DNA from: Crateriforma conspicua
GTDB lineage: Bacteria > Planctomycetota > Planctomycetia > Pirellulales > Pirellulaceae
Length of the DNA: 64,000 nt
Reading direction: 5' to 3'
Assembly (NCBI RefSeq): GCF_007752935.1
Contig: NZ_CP036319.1
Location: forward strand, 558,001 to 622,000
Shown: positions 35,830 through 45,004 of the stretch, one piece after another
Layout of the letters: each line of letters begins with the position of its first letter
Position numbering within the stretch: the stretch's first letter is position 1
Translations under genes and position numbers: made by a program
Notes under the pieces: model-generated
Seen by the model: the letters and a program-made list of their open reading frames with translations, nothing else
The model's database searches: none
What the model was told of the DNA's origin: nothing

Positions 35830-38322
35830 TCACAACGCATAGCGGACGATCAGTCCGGCGGCGACGACGCTGACCATACTCATCAGCTTGATCAAGATGT
35901 TCAAACTGGGGCCGCTGGTGTCTTTGAACGGATCACCGACCGTGTCCCCGACGACAGCGGCTTTGTGAGGTTCCTGACCTTTGCCGCCATGGTGGCCGGC
36001 TTCGATGTACTTCTTGGCGTTGTCCCAACTGCCGCCACTGTTGGCCATGAACACGGCCAAGCAGAATCCGCTGGTCAGGCACCCGGCCAGCAATCCCAAC
36101 ACACCGGCGACGTCCAGCAACAAGCCGACGATGATCGGCAACAGCAGACCCAACAGACTTGGGACGACCATTTCACGCTGCGCGGCTTTGGTGCTGATTT
36201 GGATCGGCGTTTGATAGTCCGGTGTTGCCGAACCATCCAGAATCCCCGGGTTTTCGGTGAATTGTCGGCGGACTTCCAACATCATTTGTCGCGCCGCGCG
36301 TCCGACGGATTTCATCGTCAAAGCGCAAAACAGAAACGTGCTCATCGCCCCCAGGAAAATGCCCATCAGCACCCGTGGGTTGATGATGTTGGCATCAAAG
36401 AACGTTAGGAAATCTCGCAGTGACGCATCGGCGGTGGACACCATGGGGTTGCCCGCCGATGCGGCCAAAACCAATGCACCCGATTCCGTCGGTGGTGCAT
36501 CAATCACGTCGGCCGCGCTTTGGCGAATGACTTGACCGGCTTCCATCGCCGCACCGCCGGGAACGCTAAGCCAGTCTGCCGATGGATCCGTATTGGGTTT
36601 CGGCATGACCAGATACGTCGTCGATTCGGTGCCGACCTTTTCGACCACTAGTTTGTTCGACAGCTTGTAAAAACCATCGTCGGTGGCATTCGACGTCACC
36701 TCACGCCCCCAGCGATCCATGCCTTCGCGAACCGCTTCGACCGACGCGGCAAACAAAGCCAACGCGGTCAGTGCGGCCGACCCGATCGCGAATCCCTTTC
36801 CGGTCGCCGCGGTCGTGTTGCCCAGACTGTCCAGGGCATCGGTGCGGTCGCGGACCATCGGATCCAGTCCCGACATCTCGGCATTGCCACCCGCGTTGTC
36901 GGCGATCGGGCCATAGGCGTCCGTCGCCAGCGTGATGCCCAGTGAACTGAGCATGCCCACCGCGGCGATTCCCACGCCGTACAAGCCCAGCGGAAAGGTG
37001 CGGTCGTCGTCGAATTCGAATCCGTTGGCCACGCCAAAGGCGGCAAACATCGCAAAGCAGATCACGACCACGGGAAACCAGACGCTTTGCATGCCGTCGG
37101 CGACGCCGCCGATGATGATGGTCGCGGGCCCCGTTTCGGCTTGTTCGGCCAATCGTTGCGTTGGCCGGTATTCATCGCTGGTGGAGTATTCCGTCCACTT
37201 ACCGATCAGCCAACCTGCGGCCAATCCGACGATGATGCTGATCGAAACGCCGGGGATCACTCCCAGCCAAACGCCGCCGGGCGCCCACGGCACCAAGAAC
37301 CAAGAAAGCACCAGCGACGCGGCGATGATCAATAGCGTGGATCGGTTGATGCCACGATCCAACGCGCGCAGCAATGATTTTTGCGACGTGTCGCCATCGG
37401 TGCGTACTGCATAAATGCCGACGATCGAAAGCAAGATGCCCGCGGCCGCGATGGCGATCGGCAACATCAATGCCCGGACTTGGGCTTCTTCGGTCGACAT
37501 CCCGTCGGGAACGGTTCGCGATGATGTGAACGCGGCAACACCCAACGCGGCGGCGGCAAGAATCGATCCGCAATAGGACTCATACAGATCCGCGCCCATG
37601 CCGGCCACGTCCCCGACGTTGTCACCGACGTTATCGGCGATCGTGGCGGGATTGCGAGGCGAATCTTCTTTCAAGCTTTGTTCCACCTTGCCCACCAAGT
37701 CCGCACCGACGTCGGCCGCTTTGGTGAAGATCCCACCGCCGACCCGTGCGAACAAAGCTTGGGCGCTGGCCCCCATCCCGAAGGAAAGCATCGTTACCGA
37801 CAACGTCGACAGGCTGAACGCTTGGTCGGCGCCGCCGATCCATGGGACCAACCAGTACAAAATGCCCAGCCAAAGACAGATGTACAACAATCCCATACCG
37901 ACCACGCACAGGCCCATCACCGCGCCGCTGCGGAAGGCCACTTGCAGACCTTCGTTCAACGAGCGCTGGGCTGCGGCGGCCGTCCGACTGCTGGCCTGCG
38001 TGGCGGTTTTCATGCCGAACCAACCGCACAGACCGCTGAACAATCCGCCGGTCAGAAACGCCACGGGGACAAAGCCGCTTTGGACGCGAAGCCCAAAGGA
38101 CAGCCACACCAACAAGATCGTGACCAGCAAAAAGACGATCGTGACCACTTTGTTCTGCTGGTTCAGATACGCCGCCGCGCCGTCACGGACACTTTGGGCG
38201 ATCGATCGCATTTGATCGTTGCCTTCGTCGGCCGCCATCATTTGGCGATAAAACTTCCACGCCCAAGCCAAGGCAACCAATGATGCGATCACACCCGAGG
38301 TCCAAATCACCGCCACGATCAT
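35830..38322 (-). CDS. hppA: Membrane-bound proton/sodium-translocating pyrophosphatase
   Basis: An 830-residue integral membrane pyrophosphatase with about 16 helices. The PPi site is seen in '[49 protein letters not shown]' and '[14 protein letters not shown]'. The subclass motif reads GNTTAAT (about residues 500-506); Ala where K+-independent enzymes have Lys marks the K+-dependent subclass. The chain is longer than usual because of a soluble insert at about 555-655 ('[24 protein letters not shown]'). It couples PPi hydrolysis to ion pumping. It converges with trpD and diverges from the tag gene. Confidence 0.95.
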   Translation of the reverse strand: MIVAVIWTSGVIASLVALAWAWKFYRQMMAADEGNDQMRSIAQSVRDGAAAYLNQQNKVVTIVFLLVTILLVWLSFGLRVQSGFVPVAFLTGGLFSGLCGWFGMKTATQASSRTAAAAQRSLNEGLQVAFRSGAVMGLCVVGMGLLYICLWLGILYWLVPWIGGADQAFSLSTLSVTMLSFGMGASAQALFARVGGGIFTKAADVGADLVGKVEQSLKEDSPRNPATIADNVGDNVGDVAGMGADLYESYCGSILAAAALGVAAFTSSRTVPDGMSTEEAQVRALMLPIAIAAAGILLSIVGIYAVRTDGDTSQKSLLRALDRGINRSTLLIIAASLVLSWFLVPWAPGGVWLGVIPGVSISIIVGLAAGWLIGKWTEYSTSDEYRPTQRLAEQAETGPATIIIGGVADGMQSVWFPVVVICFAMFAAFGVANGFEFDDDRTFPLGLYGVGIAAVGMLSSLGITLATDAYGPIADNAGGNAEMSGLDPMVRDRTDALDSLGNTTAATGKGFAIGSAALTALALFAASVEAVREGMDRWGREVTSNATDDGFYKLSNKLVVEKVGTESTTYLVMPKPNTDPSADWLSVPGGAAMEAGQVIRQSAADVIDAPPTESGALVLAASAGNPMVSTADASLRDFLTFFDANIINPRVLMGIFLGAMSTFLFCALTMKSVGRAARQMMLEVRRQFTENPGILDGSATPDYQTPIQISTKAAQREMVVPSLLGLLLPIIVGLLLDVAGVLGLLAGCLTSGFCLAVFMANSGGSWDNAKKYIEAGHHGGKGQEPHKAAVVGDTVGDPFKDTSGPSLNILIKLMSMVSVVAAGLIVRYAL

Positions 38323-38470
38323 GGAAGCTCCTTCCGTGTCTGATTTTGGTGGGCCAACGCTGGGAATAGGATTCGACCGGTGGCCGAATCAGGTTGGATT
38401 GACGTTATCTTATCTTGCCCGGCTGGCCGGCGGTGGGCGAAGCGATCCGCCGATGCAATCAAAACGGTCG

Positions 38471-39160
38471 ATGTCAGCCACCGAATCCTTTTGTCCCGAG
38501 TGCCACGGGAATAATGCAGCCGATGATTTGATGACGAAACAAACCAACGACGACGGACTGATCACCGACGACACCGCGACACCGCGGTGTTGGTGGTGCG
38601 GCGATGATCCGGACTATGTTCACTATCACGACGACGAATGGGGCATGCCGGTGGACGACGATCGCCGGCTGTTCGAAAAGATCGTGCTGGAAGGTTTTCA
38701 GTCGGGGCTGTCATGGCTGACGATCCTGCGGAAACGCGACAACTTTCGCCGCGCGTTTGCGGATTTCGATTTCCATCGCGTTGCCGCTTTCGACGATGCC
38801 GATGTGCAGCGTCTGGTCGGCGATGCCGGCATCGTTCGGCACCGCGGCAAGATCCGATCGGCCATCAACAATGCTCGGCAAGCCGTGGCGGCCGTTGACC
38901 ATCACGGTTCGCTTGCCAAGTGGTTCTGGTCCTTTGAACCGGAGCGGTCCGCCACTATCCGACGACGCGACGAAGTTCCGGCGATCACCGACGAATCCAA
39001 AGCCATGGCGAAAACGCTGAAGAAAGCCGGGTGGACATTCGTCGGTCCGACCACCTGTTACGCATTCATGCAGTCGATGGGCATGGTGAACGATCACATC
39101 ATCGGTTGTCGAACGTACCGTAAAGTCGAATCGGCGCGAAAGAAGTTCAAACGACCTTGA
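38471..39160 (+). CDS. tag: DNA-3-methyladenine glycosylase I
   Basis: A 229-residue base-excision repair enzyme from ATG 38471; ATG 38531 would give 209 residues and is equally plausible. 'RCWWCGDDPDYVHYHDDEWGMPV' contains the first zinc Cys and His, and 'MGMVNDHIIGCRTYRK' the second His and Cys. 'LFEKIVLEGFQSGLSWLTILRKRDNFRRAF' is the hallmark Tag helix segment. It removes 3-methyladenine from alkylated DNA. The N-terminal 'FCPECHGNNAADD' before the core holds two extra Cys and is not typical of the family, which favours the shorter start. Confidence 0.92.
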   Translation: MSATESFCPECHGNNAADDLMTKQTNDDGLITDDTATPRCWWCGDDPDYVHYHDDEWGMPVDDDRRLFEKIVLEGFQSGLSWLTILRKRDNFRRAFADFDFHRVAAFDDADVQRLVGDAGIVRHRGKIRSAINNARQAVAAVDHHGSLAKWFWSFEPERSATIRRRDEVPAITDESKAMAKTLKKAGWTFVGPTTCYAFMQSMGMVNDHIIGCRTYRKVESARKKFKRP

Positions 39161-39172
39161 TCTCAATCCATC

Positions 39173-40798
39173 CTATTTATTGGGATCGGTCCACGGGGAT
39201 CGTTCAAAAATGACATCTTGCGACACGCGTGGATCTTCGGTGGCGATCAATTCGTCCATCAGACGCTGATGCAGTGCGTCACGCTGGGCTTTCATGCTCG
39301 GGGCATCCGCCAAATTCGTCTTGCCGTGCGGATCCGCAACAACGTCATAAAGTTCGAACTTGGGGCGTGTGCCGACGGCGGCTTGAAAGGCGTCCGGATA
39401 CTGATCGTGATGCGTCACAATGAACGCTTTGGTCGGACTGGCGTCCATGTCGGGGTAAGCCGCGAACGTGTTCTCTCGTAACTTCTCTTCGTCGGGAATC
39501 TCGGCATCCGATCCGGCCACCATCGGGCCATCACCCATCGGGGTCCGGTCCGGTTCGAAATTGATGATGTAAAGGTATCGGTCGGTGCGGATCGCTCGTT
39601 GGGGATACGGCAGGAAGCCTTCCCTCGCCGCCGCGACGTGTCGTTCCCGTCCGGTAAAGACGGCGTCACGTTGCGATTCGATACGTCCGTCTTGGTCGCT
39701 GCGAAGAATGTTGCTCAATGAGTTGGCGGTCATGTTTTCCGTTGGGGACACGCCGGCGGCATCCAGAAACGTGACGGCCAAGTCGGGCAAGCTGACAAAA
39801 TCGCTGACGACTCGCCCCGGATGGTCGATGCCCTTGGGCCAGCGGATGGCCAACGGGACATGAGTCCCCAAGTCGTACAGGTTGCACTTGCCTCGTGACA
39901 CGCCGGGAATGCCGTGGTCACCGCTGACGACCAGCAAGGTGTCGTCGGCGATACCGACACGACGAAGTTCATCCATCACCACGGCCAATGATGCGTCAAA
40001 CGCCATCGCTTCGCCCAGGTAATCGGCGACGTCTTGGCGGATGACGGGGACATCGGGCAAGAACCAAGGCAATTTGCCTTTCAGTTCATCCGGGTCGATG
40101 CCCCACAGTTCTTTGCCACTGCCGGCGATCCATTTGCGGTGCGTGTTGGTCGGTCCGAACCAGTAACAGATCGGTTCATCGCCATCCAAGCGACCGTCAT
40201 CGTTGGCGTCCAAGAACGATCGTACGTTCGCCCGGACTTCACGCAACAATGCCGCCTTGCCCGCCTGGCGATCCGGATTCTTCATCGCGTTTTGTGAAAA
40301 GCCGTTGAAGCGTCTTCCGGCGGAATTGAATGCGGTTCGCGCGCCACCGTGCGGTTCGTCTTTGGGCGTCCCAGGCGACCACACCTTGTACGTGTGACCG
40401 ATCCGATAGCCGTCGGCTTCCAGCATCAGCGGATAGCTGGGAATCGAACCGTCCCAGATGGCACCCTGAAGAATCGCCGCGCGATCGCACCGCCAAAAAT
40501 GCTGGCCCGACAACAGCGAACTCCGGCATGGTGTGCAGGATGGTGCGCTGACGTAAGCATTGGTGAACAGCACGCCCTCGGCGGCAATCCTGTCGAAATT
40601 GGGGGTGTGGATCACATCGCTGGGACCACCCGGTGACAACTTTGCACAGGCACTGGCGTACGCGCCCCAGTCGTCGGCGAAACACATGACAATGTGTGGC
40701 CGTTGGTCGGCATGACCATCAATGGCGACGAACAGGTTCGTGACGATCGCTGCGGCGCAGACGACCAAGGAAACGGCGGCATGAAAGGTGGAATGCAT
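39173..40798 (-). CDS. Secreted sulfatase (heparan N-sulfatase-like)
   Basis: A 541-residue S1 sulfatase with a signal peptide (MHSTFHAAVSLVVCAAAIVTNLFVAIDGHA), metal site 'HIVMCFADDWGAYAS' and the formylglycine motif CTPCR at residues 88-92. 'VVSGDHGIPGVSRGKCNLYDLGTHVPLAIRWPKG' and the C-terminal 'FELYDVVADPHGKTNLAD' place it with the SGSH-like branch. It is a single gene converging with tag, only 12 bases apart, and is divergent from the yceH-like gene. The sulfated substrate is unknown. Confidence 0.93.
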   Translation of the reverse strand: MHSTFHAAVSLVVCAAAIVTNLFVAIDGHADQRPHIVMCFADDWGAYASACAKLSPGGPSDVIHTPNFDRIAAEGVLFTNAYVSAPSCTPCRSSLLSGQHFWRCDRAAILQGAIWDGSIPSYPLMLEADGYRIGHTYKVWSPGTPKDEPHGGARTAFNSAGRRFNGFSQNAMKNPDRQAGKAALLREVRANVRSFLDANDDGRLDGDEPICYWFGPTNTHRKWIAGSGKELWGIDPDELKGKLPWFLPDVPVIRQDVADYLGEAMAFDASLAVVMDELRRVGIADDTLLVVSGDHGIPGVSRGKCNLYDLGTHVPLAIRWPKGIDHPGRVVSDFVSLPDLAVTFLDAAGVSPTENMTANSLSNILRSDQDGRIESQRDAVFTGRERHVAAAREGFLPYPQRAIRTDRYLYIINFEPDRTPMGDGPMVAGSDAEIPDEEKLRENTFAAYPDMDASPTKAFIVTHHDQYPDAFQAAVGTRPKFELYDVVADPHGKTNLADAPSMKAQRDALHQRLMDELIATEDPRVSQDVIFERSPWTDPNK

Positions 40799-40916
40799 GG
40801 TGGGCGGCCTGGGGTGGGAAGGGGGCCAAGCGAAGTTTCGGCAGGCTTGCTTTCAAGTTGGCTTGGCGAGTCGTTATCTTAACGCAAAACCCCACTCCCC
40901 CATGGCAAGGCGAACG

Positions 40917-41606
40917 ATGACCGATTCCTCCGACGATGCCAAGTCTGTCCCGACACCACTGTCAGCCGAAGCCCGTCGCGTGCTGGGGGTCTTGATCGAA
41001 AAAGCCAAGACCACCCCGGACAGCTACCCCATGACGCTGGCCGCCATCGTGACCGCGTGCAATCAAAAGTCCAATCGCAACCCGCAGATGTCGATGGACG
41101 AAGACGACGTGCTGTTGGCTTTGGATCACTTGCGTGAAGCCGGCGCGGCACGCGAAATCCAGGGCAGCGGACGTGTCAATAAGTATCGCCATGCCGCCTA
41201 TGAATGGCTGGATCTGGACAACCCGACGTCGGCCGTGCTGACGGAGTTGCTGTTGCGCGGCCCGCAAACGCTTGGCGAATTGCGGACCCGGGCGTCGCGG
41301 ATGTATGCATTGGATGATTTGACGGCCGCGCAGACGGCGGTCGACTTGTTGATCGCCAAGGGACTGGTCGAACCATTGACGCCGCCCGGTCGTGGGCAGA
41401 CGTTTGCTCACAAACTGTACCCGCCGCAAGAACGGCAGTACTTGGAAGCCAAGATGGAGAAGCGTGCCAACGCTTCCGCGACGCCCGCCGATACCAAGCC
41501 CGCCGCGCCCGACCAAAGCGTCGTTGAGAAGATTCTTTCCAGGCTGGACAACTTGGAAGCCAAGTTGGATGCCATCGAAGATCGCCTGGGCAAGTTGGAA
41601 TCTTAA
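40917..41606 (+). CDS. YceH-family (DUF480) protein
   Basis: A 229-residue protein with two tandem winged-helix domains: 'LSAEARRVLGVLIEKAKTTPDSYPMTLAAIVTACNQKSNRNPQM' and 'LLLRGPQTLGELRTRASRMYAL', both DUF480 hallmarks. A C-terminal coiled coil (about 198-228, 'VVEKILSRLDNLEAKLDAIEDRLGKLES') follows. The function is not established; the fold suggests DNA binding. The start is ATG 40917, preceded by AAGG; ATG 40902 is an alternative. Confidence 0.9.
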   Translation: MTDSSDDAKSVPTPLSAEARRVLGVLIEKAKTTPDSYPMTLAAIVTACNQKSNRNPQMSMDEDDVLLALDHLREAGAAREIQGSGRVNKYRHAAYEWLDLDNPTSAVLTELLLRGPQTLGELRTRASRMYALDDLTAAQTAVDLLIAKGLVEPLTPPGRGQTFAHKLYPPQERQYLEAKMEKRANASATPADTKPAAPDQSVVEKILSRLDNLEAKLDAIEDRLGKLES

Positions 41607-41615
41607 ACGGTGTCG

Positions 41616-41798
41616 TGCCGGTGCTGGAGCGTTCGGTTCAGAAGTTCGCTGTGTCTGCACGTTCGTATCGGTTGTCGCTGAGCGAAAGTGCTTCACCTTC
41701 CCGCCCCGCGGGAGGGTCGGAATCGAGGAACGAGATTCCGGGGAGGGTTCTTTAGCCGGCGCGCCCTCCCCTCGCTAAGGCTCGACCCTCCCGGAGGG
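41616..41798. repeat. Intergenic repeat copy A, interrupted by a transposon
   Basis: This stretch closely matches copy B at about 44785-44974. Its inner part starts CTTCACCTTCCC at 41691 and continues as '...GGGTCGGAATCGAGGAACGAG...CCTCGCTAAGGCTCGACCC'. The copy breaks at 41798 and resumes after the transposon at 44763, ending GGGAGGGTGAAG (44760-44771). Rejoined, the inner element is about 117 bases with complementary 12-base ends, like a MITE or REP-type element. It does not code for protein. Confidence 0.8.
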
Positions 41799-41913
41799 TG
41801 GCCTGACGAATCGGTGGCAATCTGGGAGTTCTGGGGCTTTTTCTGGATTGAAAACGGTTGCGTCCCCTCGCTAGGTATTGGTTACCAAATCACTACCGCG
41901 AAGGAACGCAACC

Positions 41914-42018
41914 ATGAGTCAAGTATCCGATAGGAATGCTCCGGCGAGAAGATCAGTTCGAGGCGATCGGGCCATGCAGGTCGTCAGCCCGCGGCGTGGT
42001 CAGCCGGGGGCGGTGGCG
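41914..42018 (+). pseudogene. Candidate N-terminal fragment of the outer transposase
   Basis: ATG 41914 is preceded by AAGGAA (41901-41906) and opens a frame of 35 codons up to the left end of the IS3 element, reading MSQVSDRNAPARRSV at the start and rich in Arg. It probably encoded the basic N-terminus of the transposase that resumes at 43298. The two pieces do not join in frame with a simple 3- or 4-base duplication removed, so some bases may have been lost or gained at the insertion. Confidence 0.5.
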
Positions 42019-42087
42019 TGCTCCCCAAAAACTGGTCCATAAGTTATGAGAGTGTACTGGCCAATAACGGCCAAGGAGACTCTCGAG

Positions 42088-42372
42088 ATGAAACAAGCAC
42101 GAAAGCGACGTAAGCCCGAACAGATCGTCAAGGCGATCGCCGCGGGTGAAGCCATGTTGGCCGCCGGCAAGAGCCTGGCGGAGGTGTACCAGAAGCTTGG
42201 GATTGTTGAATCGACCTGGATGCGATGGAAGAAGCAGTACGGCGGCATGAAGTCCGATGAGGCTCGACGGCTTCGCGAACTCGAAATCGAGAACCAGAAG
42301 CTCAAAGAACTGCTGGCCGAAGCAGAACTCGATAAGCGAATGCTCAAGGTGATCGCCGAGGGAAACTTCTAA
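42088..42372 (+). CDS. IS3-family transposase OrfA
   Basis: A 94-residue protein from ATG 42088 with AAGGAGA upstream (42073-42079). It has an HTH_Tnp_1 domain ('KPEQIVKAIAAGEAMLAAGKSLAEVYQKLGIVESTWMRWKKQYGG') and a C-terminal leucine zipper ('LRELEIENQKLKELLAEAELDKRMLKVIAEG'). Alone it would bind the IS ends and regulate transposition. A slippery site just before its stop allows fusion to OrfB. Confidence 0.9.
   Translation: MKQARKRRKPEQIVKAIAAGEAMLAAGKSLAEVYQKLGIVESTWMRWKKQYGGMKSDEARRLRELEIENQKLKELLAEAELDKRMLKVIAEGNF
42360..42366 (+). promoter_or_regulatory. Candidate -1 ribosomal frameshift site G GGA AAC
   Basis: In the orfA frame the codons read GAG GGA AAC TTC TAA. The heptamer GGGAAAC fits the X-XXY-YYZ slippery pattern and lies 3 bases before the OrfA stop codon. 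Slipping by -1 leads into the open orfB frame (AAA CTT CTA AGC CCG, read K-L-L-S-P), which is continuous with OrfB. This matches how IS3 elements make their OrfAB transposase. Confidence 0.7.
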
Positions 42373-42404
42373 GCCCGACGCGTCGCCGTGAAGCAGCCTG
42401 CAAG

Positions 42405-43274
42405 TTGCAGAGTTGCTTCGGCGTCTCGGAGCGTCGGGCTTGCAGGACGCTCGGCCAATCGCGAAGTAGCCAACGATACCGGCCAAACGCAAAAGAAGAC
42501 GAACCACGTCTGGTTGCTCGAATACTGGAACTCGTCAGCGAGTTTCCTCGCTATGGCTATCGACGCATCACTCGTCTTCTGCGGCAGGAAGGCTGGCGTG
42601 TGAACTTCAAACGAATCCACCGACTCTGGAAACAACAAGGTCTCAAGGTGCCGGTCAAAAAGGCGAAAAAGCGACGATTGGGTAACTCCGAAGGCGGCGT
42701 CATTCGTCGATCGGCCGAGTACCCCAATCACGTTTGGTCGGTCGACTTCATCTTTGATCGAACCGAAGACGGTCGCTCGTTGAAGATCCTCTCTCTGATC
42801 GACGAGTTCACTCGTGAGTGCATTGCACTGGAAGTGGGTCGAAAGTTCACCGGCGACGATTTGGTGGCGCTGTTGAGCGACTTATTCGTCAGCCGCGGCA
42901 TCCCGTCGTTCATCCGCAGCGACAATGGCCCGGAGTTCATCAGCAAGGCGGTCCGCTCCTTTCTGGACTTCATTGAGGTGGGGACTTCCTACATCGAACC
43001 GGGCAGTCCCTGGCAGAACGGCTACGTCGAAAGCTTCCACAGCAGGCTTCGCGATGAGTGTTTATCGTGCGAGCTGTTCAGCAGCTTGTCCGAGGCACAG
43101 TCGATCATTGAGTCATGGCGTCAAACGTACAACCATCGACGTCCGCACAGCGGCATCGGTGGAATGGCCCCAGCGGAGTTTGCTTCACAGTGGGCTGCTT
43201 CCGCTTCGTTCGCTGCGCTCCCTTCGCGGAAGCAGCCCACTGTGGAATCGTTTAACCAACCCGTACTCTCATAA
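42405..43274 (+). CDS. IS3-family transposase OrfB (integrase domain)
   Basis: A 289-residue protein, or the C-terminal part of an OrfAB fusion: the frame is open upstream of TTG 42405 back into orfA. It has an HTH_21 region ('YGYRRITRLLRQEGWRVNFKRIHRLWKQQGLKV') and the rve DDE core: Asp in 'HVWSVDFIFD', Asp in 'FIRSDNGPEF' and Glu in 'NGYVESFHSRLRDECL'. All three catalytic residues are present, so the element may be active. Its 3' end contains a 19-bp hairpin. Confidence 0.9.
   Translation: MQSCFGVSERRACRTLGQSRSSQRYRPNAKEDEPRLVARILELVSEFPRYGYRRITRLLRQEGWRVNFKRIHRLWKQQGLKVPVKKAKKRRLGNSEGGVIRRSAEYPNHVWSVDFIFDRTEDGRSLKILSLIDEFTRECIALEVGRKFTGDDLVALLSDLFVSRGIPSFIRSDNGPEFISKAVRSFLDFIEVGTSYIEPGSPWQNGYVESFHSRLRDECLSCELFSSLSEAQSIIESWRQTYNHRRPHSGIGGMAPAEFASQWAASASFAALPSRKQPTVESFNQPVLS
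43186..43244. terminator. 19-bp perfect hairpin in the 3' end of orfB
   Basis: CACAGTGGGCTGCTTCCGC (43186-43204) pairs exactly with 43226-43244 across a 21-base loop. It lies inside the coding sequence, 30 bases before the OrfB stop. It may attenuate transcription leaving the IS or protect it against impinging transcription; there is no U-tract. Confidence 0.5.
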
Positions 43275-43297
43275 CCGTGGATCAGGAAATGGGGGCA

Positions 43298-44718
43298 TTC
43301 CAGCGGCAACCGACCCTTCGACTTCGTGTGACCGCAAGAAAACTCAGCAGCTGCAAAGAGAACTACATTCACTGCGAGCCGAGTTGGAGCATTATCGCTC
43401 TTTGGCCACGCCCTCCGATCCGGTTGCAGCACTTCCGAACGACCGACCTCTTCGGGGACATCAATTTGGAGTTCGGTTGATCGCCTTGTGCATCGAGCTG
43501 GCAAAGCGGGTCGGTTTTCGCGCCACGGCGTTTGTTGTGAAGTTGATGTTTGAATTTTTGGGTGTCGATCAGAAGGTTCCCTCCCACGATGCCATCGCTC
43601 AGTGGACGATGCGGTTGGGAGTTGCCGAGTTGGCCGAGACATTTGACAGCACTCAGGAGGTTCTCTGGATGGCCGATCACTCCAGCCAAATCGGTAAAGA
43701 GAAAGTCCTGCTGATCATCGGGATGCGGGTCGACGACTTGCCACCGCCGGGCGAAACACTCGATCTGGAAAAACTCAAAGTGCTCGCGATTGTGCCGGGG
43801 GAGAAATGGAAGAAGGAGGATGTCGATCGCGAGTATCAGCGACTGGCCGAAAAGATCGGCCCGCCGGTTTATCTTCTTTGCGATGGTGCGGTGGAACTTC
43901 GCGATCCGGCGAAAAATCTCGTCAAAGACGGCAAACAAGCCATCGTTCTTCAAGACCTCAAACACCACGCGGCCAACTTGCTCGAGAAACAGGTTGGGCG
44001 ATCCGAGCGGTTCAAAGCGTTCATGACGCAGGTCGGGCTGACACGAAACCGAGTTCAACAAACCGAACTGAGTCACTTTATGCCGCCACCGCTGAAACAG
44101 AAATCGCGTTTTATGAATCTGGGCTCCCTGCTGCGTTGGTCGACCATGGTCATGCACCACCTGAATCATCCCGAAAGCGATTCGAGAGCAGGGGTCACCG
44201 AGGAGCGAATCGATGAGAAGCTTGGTTGGTTGCGTGACTTCGCTGACGACTTGGCGCAGTGGAATCAGTGTCAGGAAGTGATCAATGAAACTCTGTCGTG
44301 GATCAATCAAAGCGGGCTGAGATGTGATAGCACTGCTGAGCTGCGTGATCTGCTCGCGTCGTGGTTAGAGTTGCCGTTAGGTCAATCCGGTCGGCAGATG
44401 GCCGAGAAGCTTGTGGACTTTGTCGCCGCGAGCGAGCAGCAACTTCCCGCGGGCTCTCGCGCGTGGCTTTCGACGGAGATCTTGGAATCGCTCTTCGGGC
44501 GGTTCAAACAGCTTGAACGGCAACACAGCAAAGGAGGATTCACTCGCTTGTTGGCCTGCCTTCCGACACTCTGCAGGCGAGTCACCGCCGACAGAGTCCG
44601 TTCCAGATTCAAACACGTCCAAGCCGGCGACGTTCAGCAATGGATCCGTGATACGCTACCGAATACCCTCACCGCCCGACGAAATGCCGCCTACCGAGAG
44701 GCTTTCGCACAACAATGA
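43298..44718 (+). pseudogene. DDE transposase of the outer element, 5' end cut off by IS3
   Basis: About 473 residues remain in frame from the IS3 right end to TGA 44716-44718. The protein starts with a coiled stretch ('KKTQQLQRELHSLRAELEHYRSL') and contains a probable DDE triad: Asp in 'EVLWMADHSSQIG', Asp in 'VYLLCDGAVELRD' and Glu in 'STEILESLFGRFKQLERQHSKGG'. I do not recognise the IS family by name; the 9-bp target duplication may help to place it. The frame continues upstream through IS3 DNA, but that part is unrelated. Probably not functional unless started internally. Confidence 0.8.
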
Positions 44719-44784
44719 TGGAAAACGAAAGTTATCACCGATTCGTCAGGCCACCCGGAGGGAGGGTGAAGTTGCAGAGCCGCC

Positions 44785-44974
44785 CCGGTGCTGACGTGTT
44801 CGGTTCACAGGTGCGCTGAGTCCGCACGTTCTTATCGGCTGTCGCTGAGCGAAAGTGCTTCATCCTCCCGCTGTGCGGAAGGGTCGGAATCGAGGAACGA
44901 GTTCCCGGGGAGGGCTCATTAGCCATCGCGCCCTCCCCTCGCTAAGGCTCGACCCTCCCGGAGGGAGGATGAAG
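44785..44974. repeat. Intergenic repeat copy B, intact
   Basis: A near-identical direct copy of the sequence at 41616-41798, lying next to it once the transposon is removed. The inner element 44858-44974 has perfect complementary 12-base ends, CTTCATCCTCCC and GGGAGGATGAAG, enclosing about 93 bases that include several CCCTCC/GGAGGG blocks able to pair. It looks like a non-coding, mobile, REP/MITE-like element with a shared 70-base left flank. Confidence 0.8.
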
Positions 44975-45004
44975 CTTCGTTGCCGCGGCGTTGGTCCGCT
45001 TGGC

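Larger units (their letters stand above)
42019..43297 (+). mobile_element. IS3-family insertion sequence, nested
   Basis: About 1.28 kb bounded by imperfect inverted ends: TGCTCCCCAAAAACTGGTCC on the left and, read from the other strand, TGCCCCCATTTCCTGATCCA on the right, both followed by GTTATGAGAGT. It holds the two overlapping reading units typical of IS3: a small HTH protein (orfA) and an rve-integrase protein (orfB) in the -1 frame. I could not identify a clear 3-4 base target duplication. It interrupts the outer transposase gene. Confidence 0.85.
41799..44753. mobile_element. Insertion element with 18-bp terminal repeats and 9-bp target duplication
   Basis: The left end TGGCCTGACGAATCGGTG (41799-41816) is repeated in exact inverse orientation at 44736-44753. 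The element is flanked by the direct repeat CCCGGAGGG (41790-41798 and 44754-44762). Removing the element and one copy of the 9-mer restores a sequence that matches the intact copy B of the host repeat, so the boundaries are secure. Without the nested IS3 element it would be about 1.68 kb. It carries one DDE-type transposase gene, now broken. Confidence 0.88.

Noticed and set aside
42016-43300. Target duplication for the nested IS3 element
   Set aside because: The three to five bases on each side (…GCG and TTC…) do not match, so no duplication is claimed.
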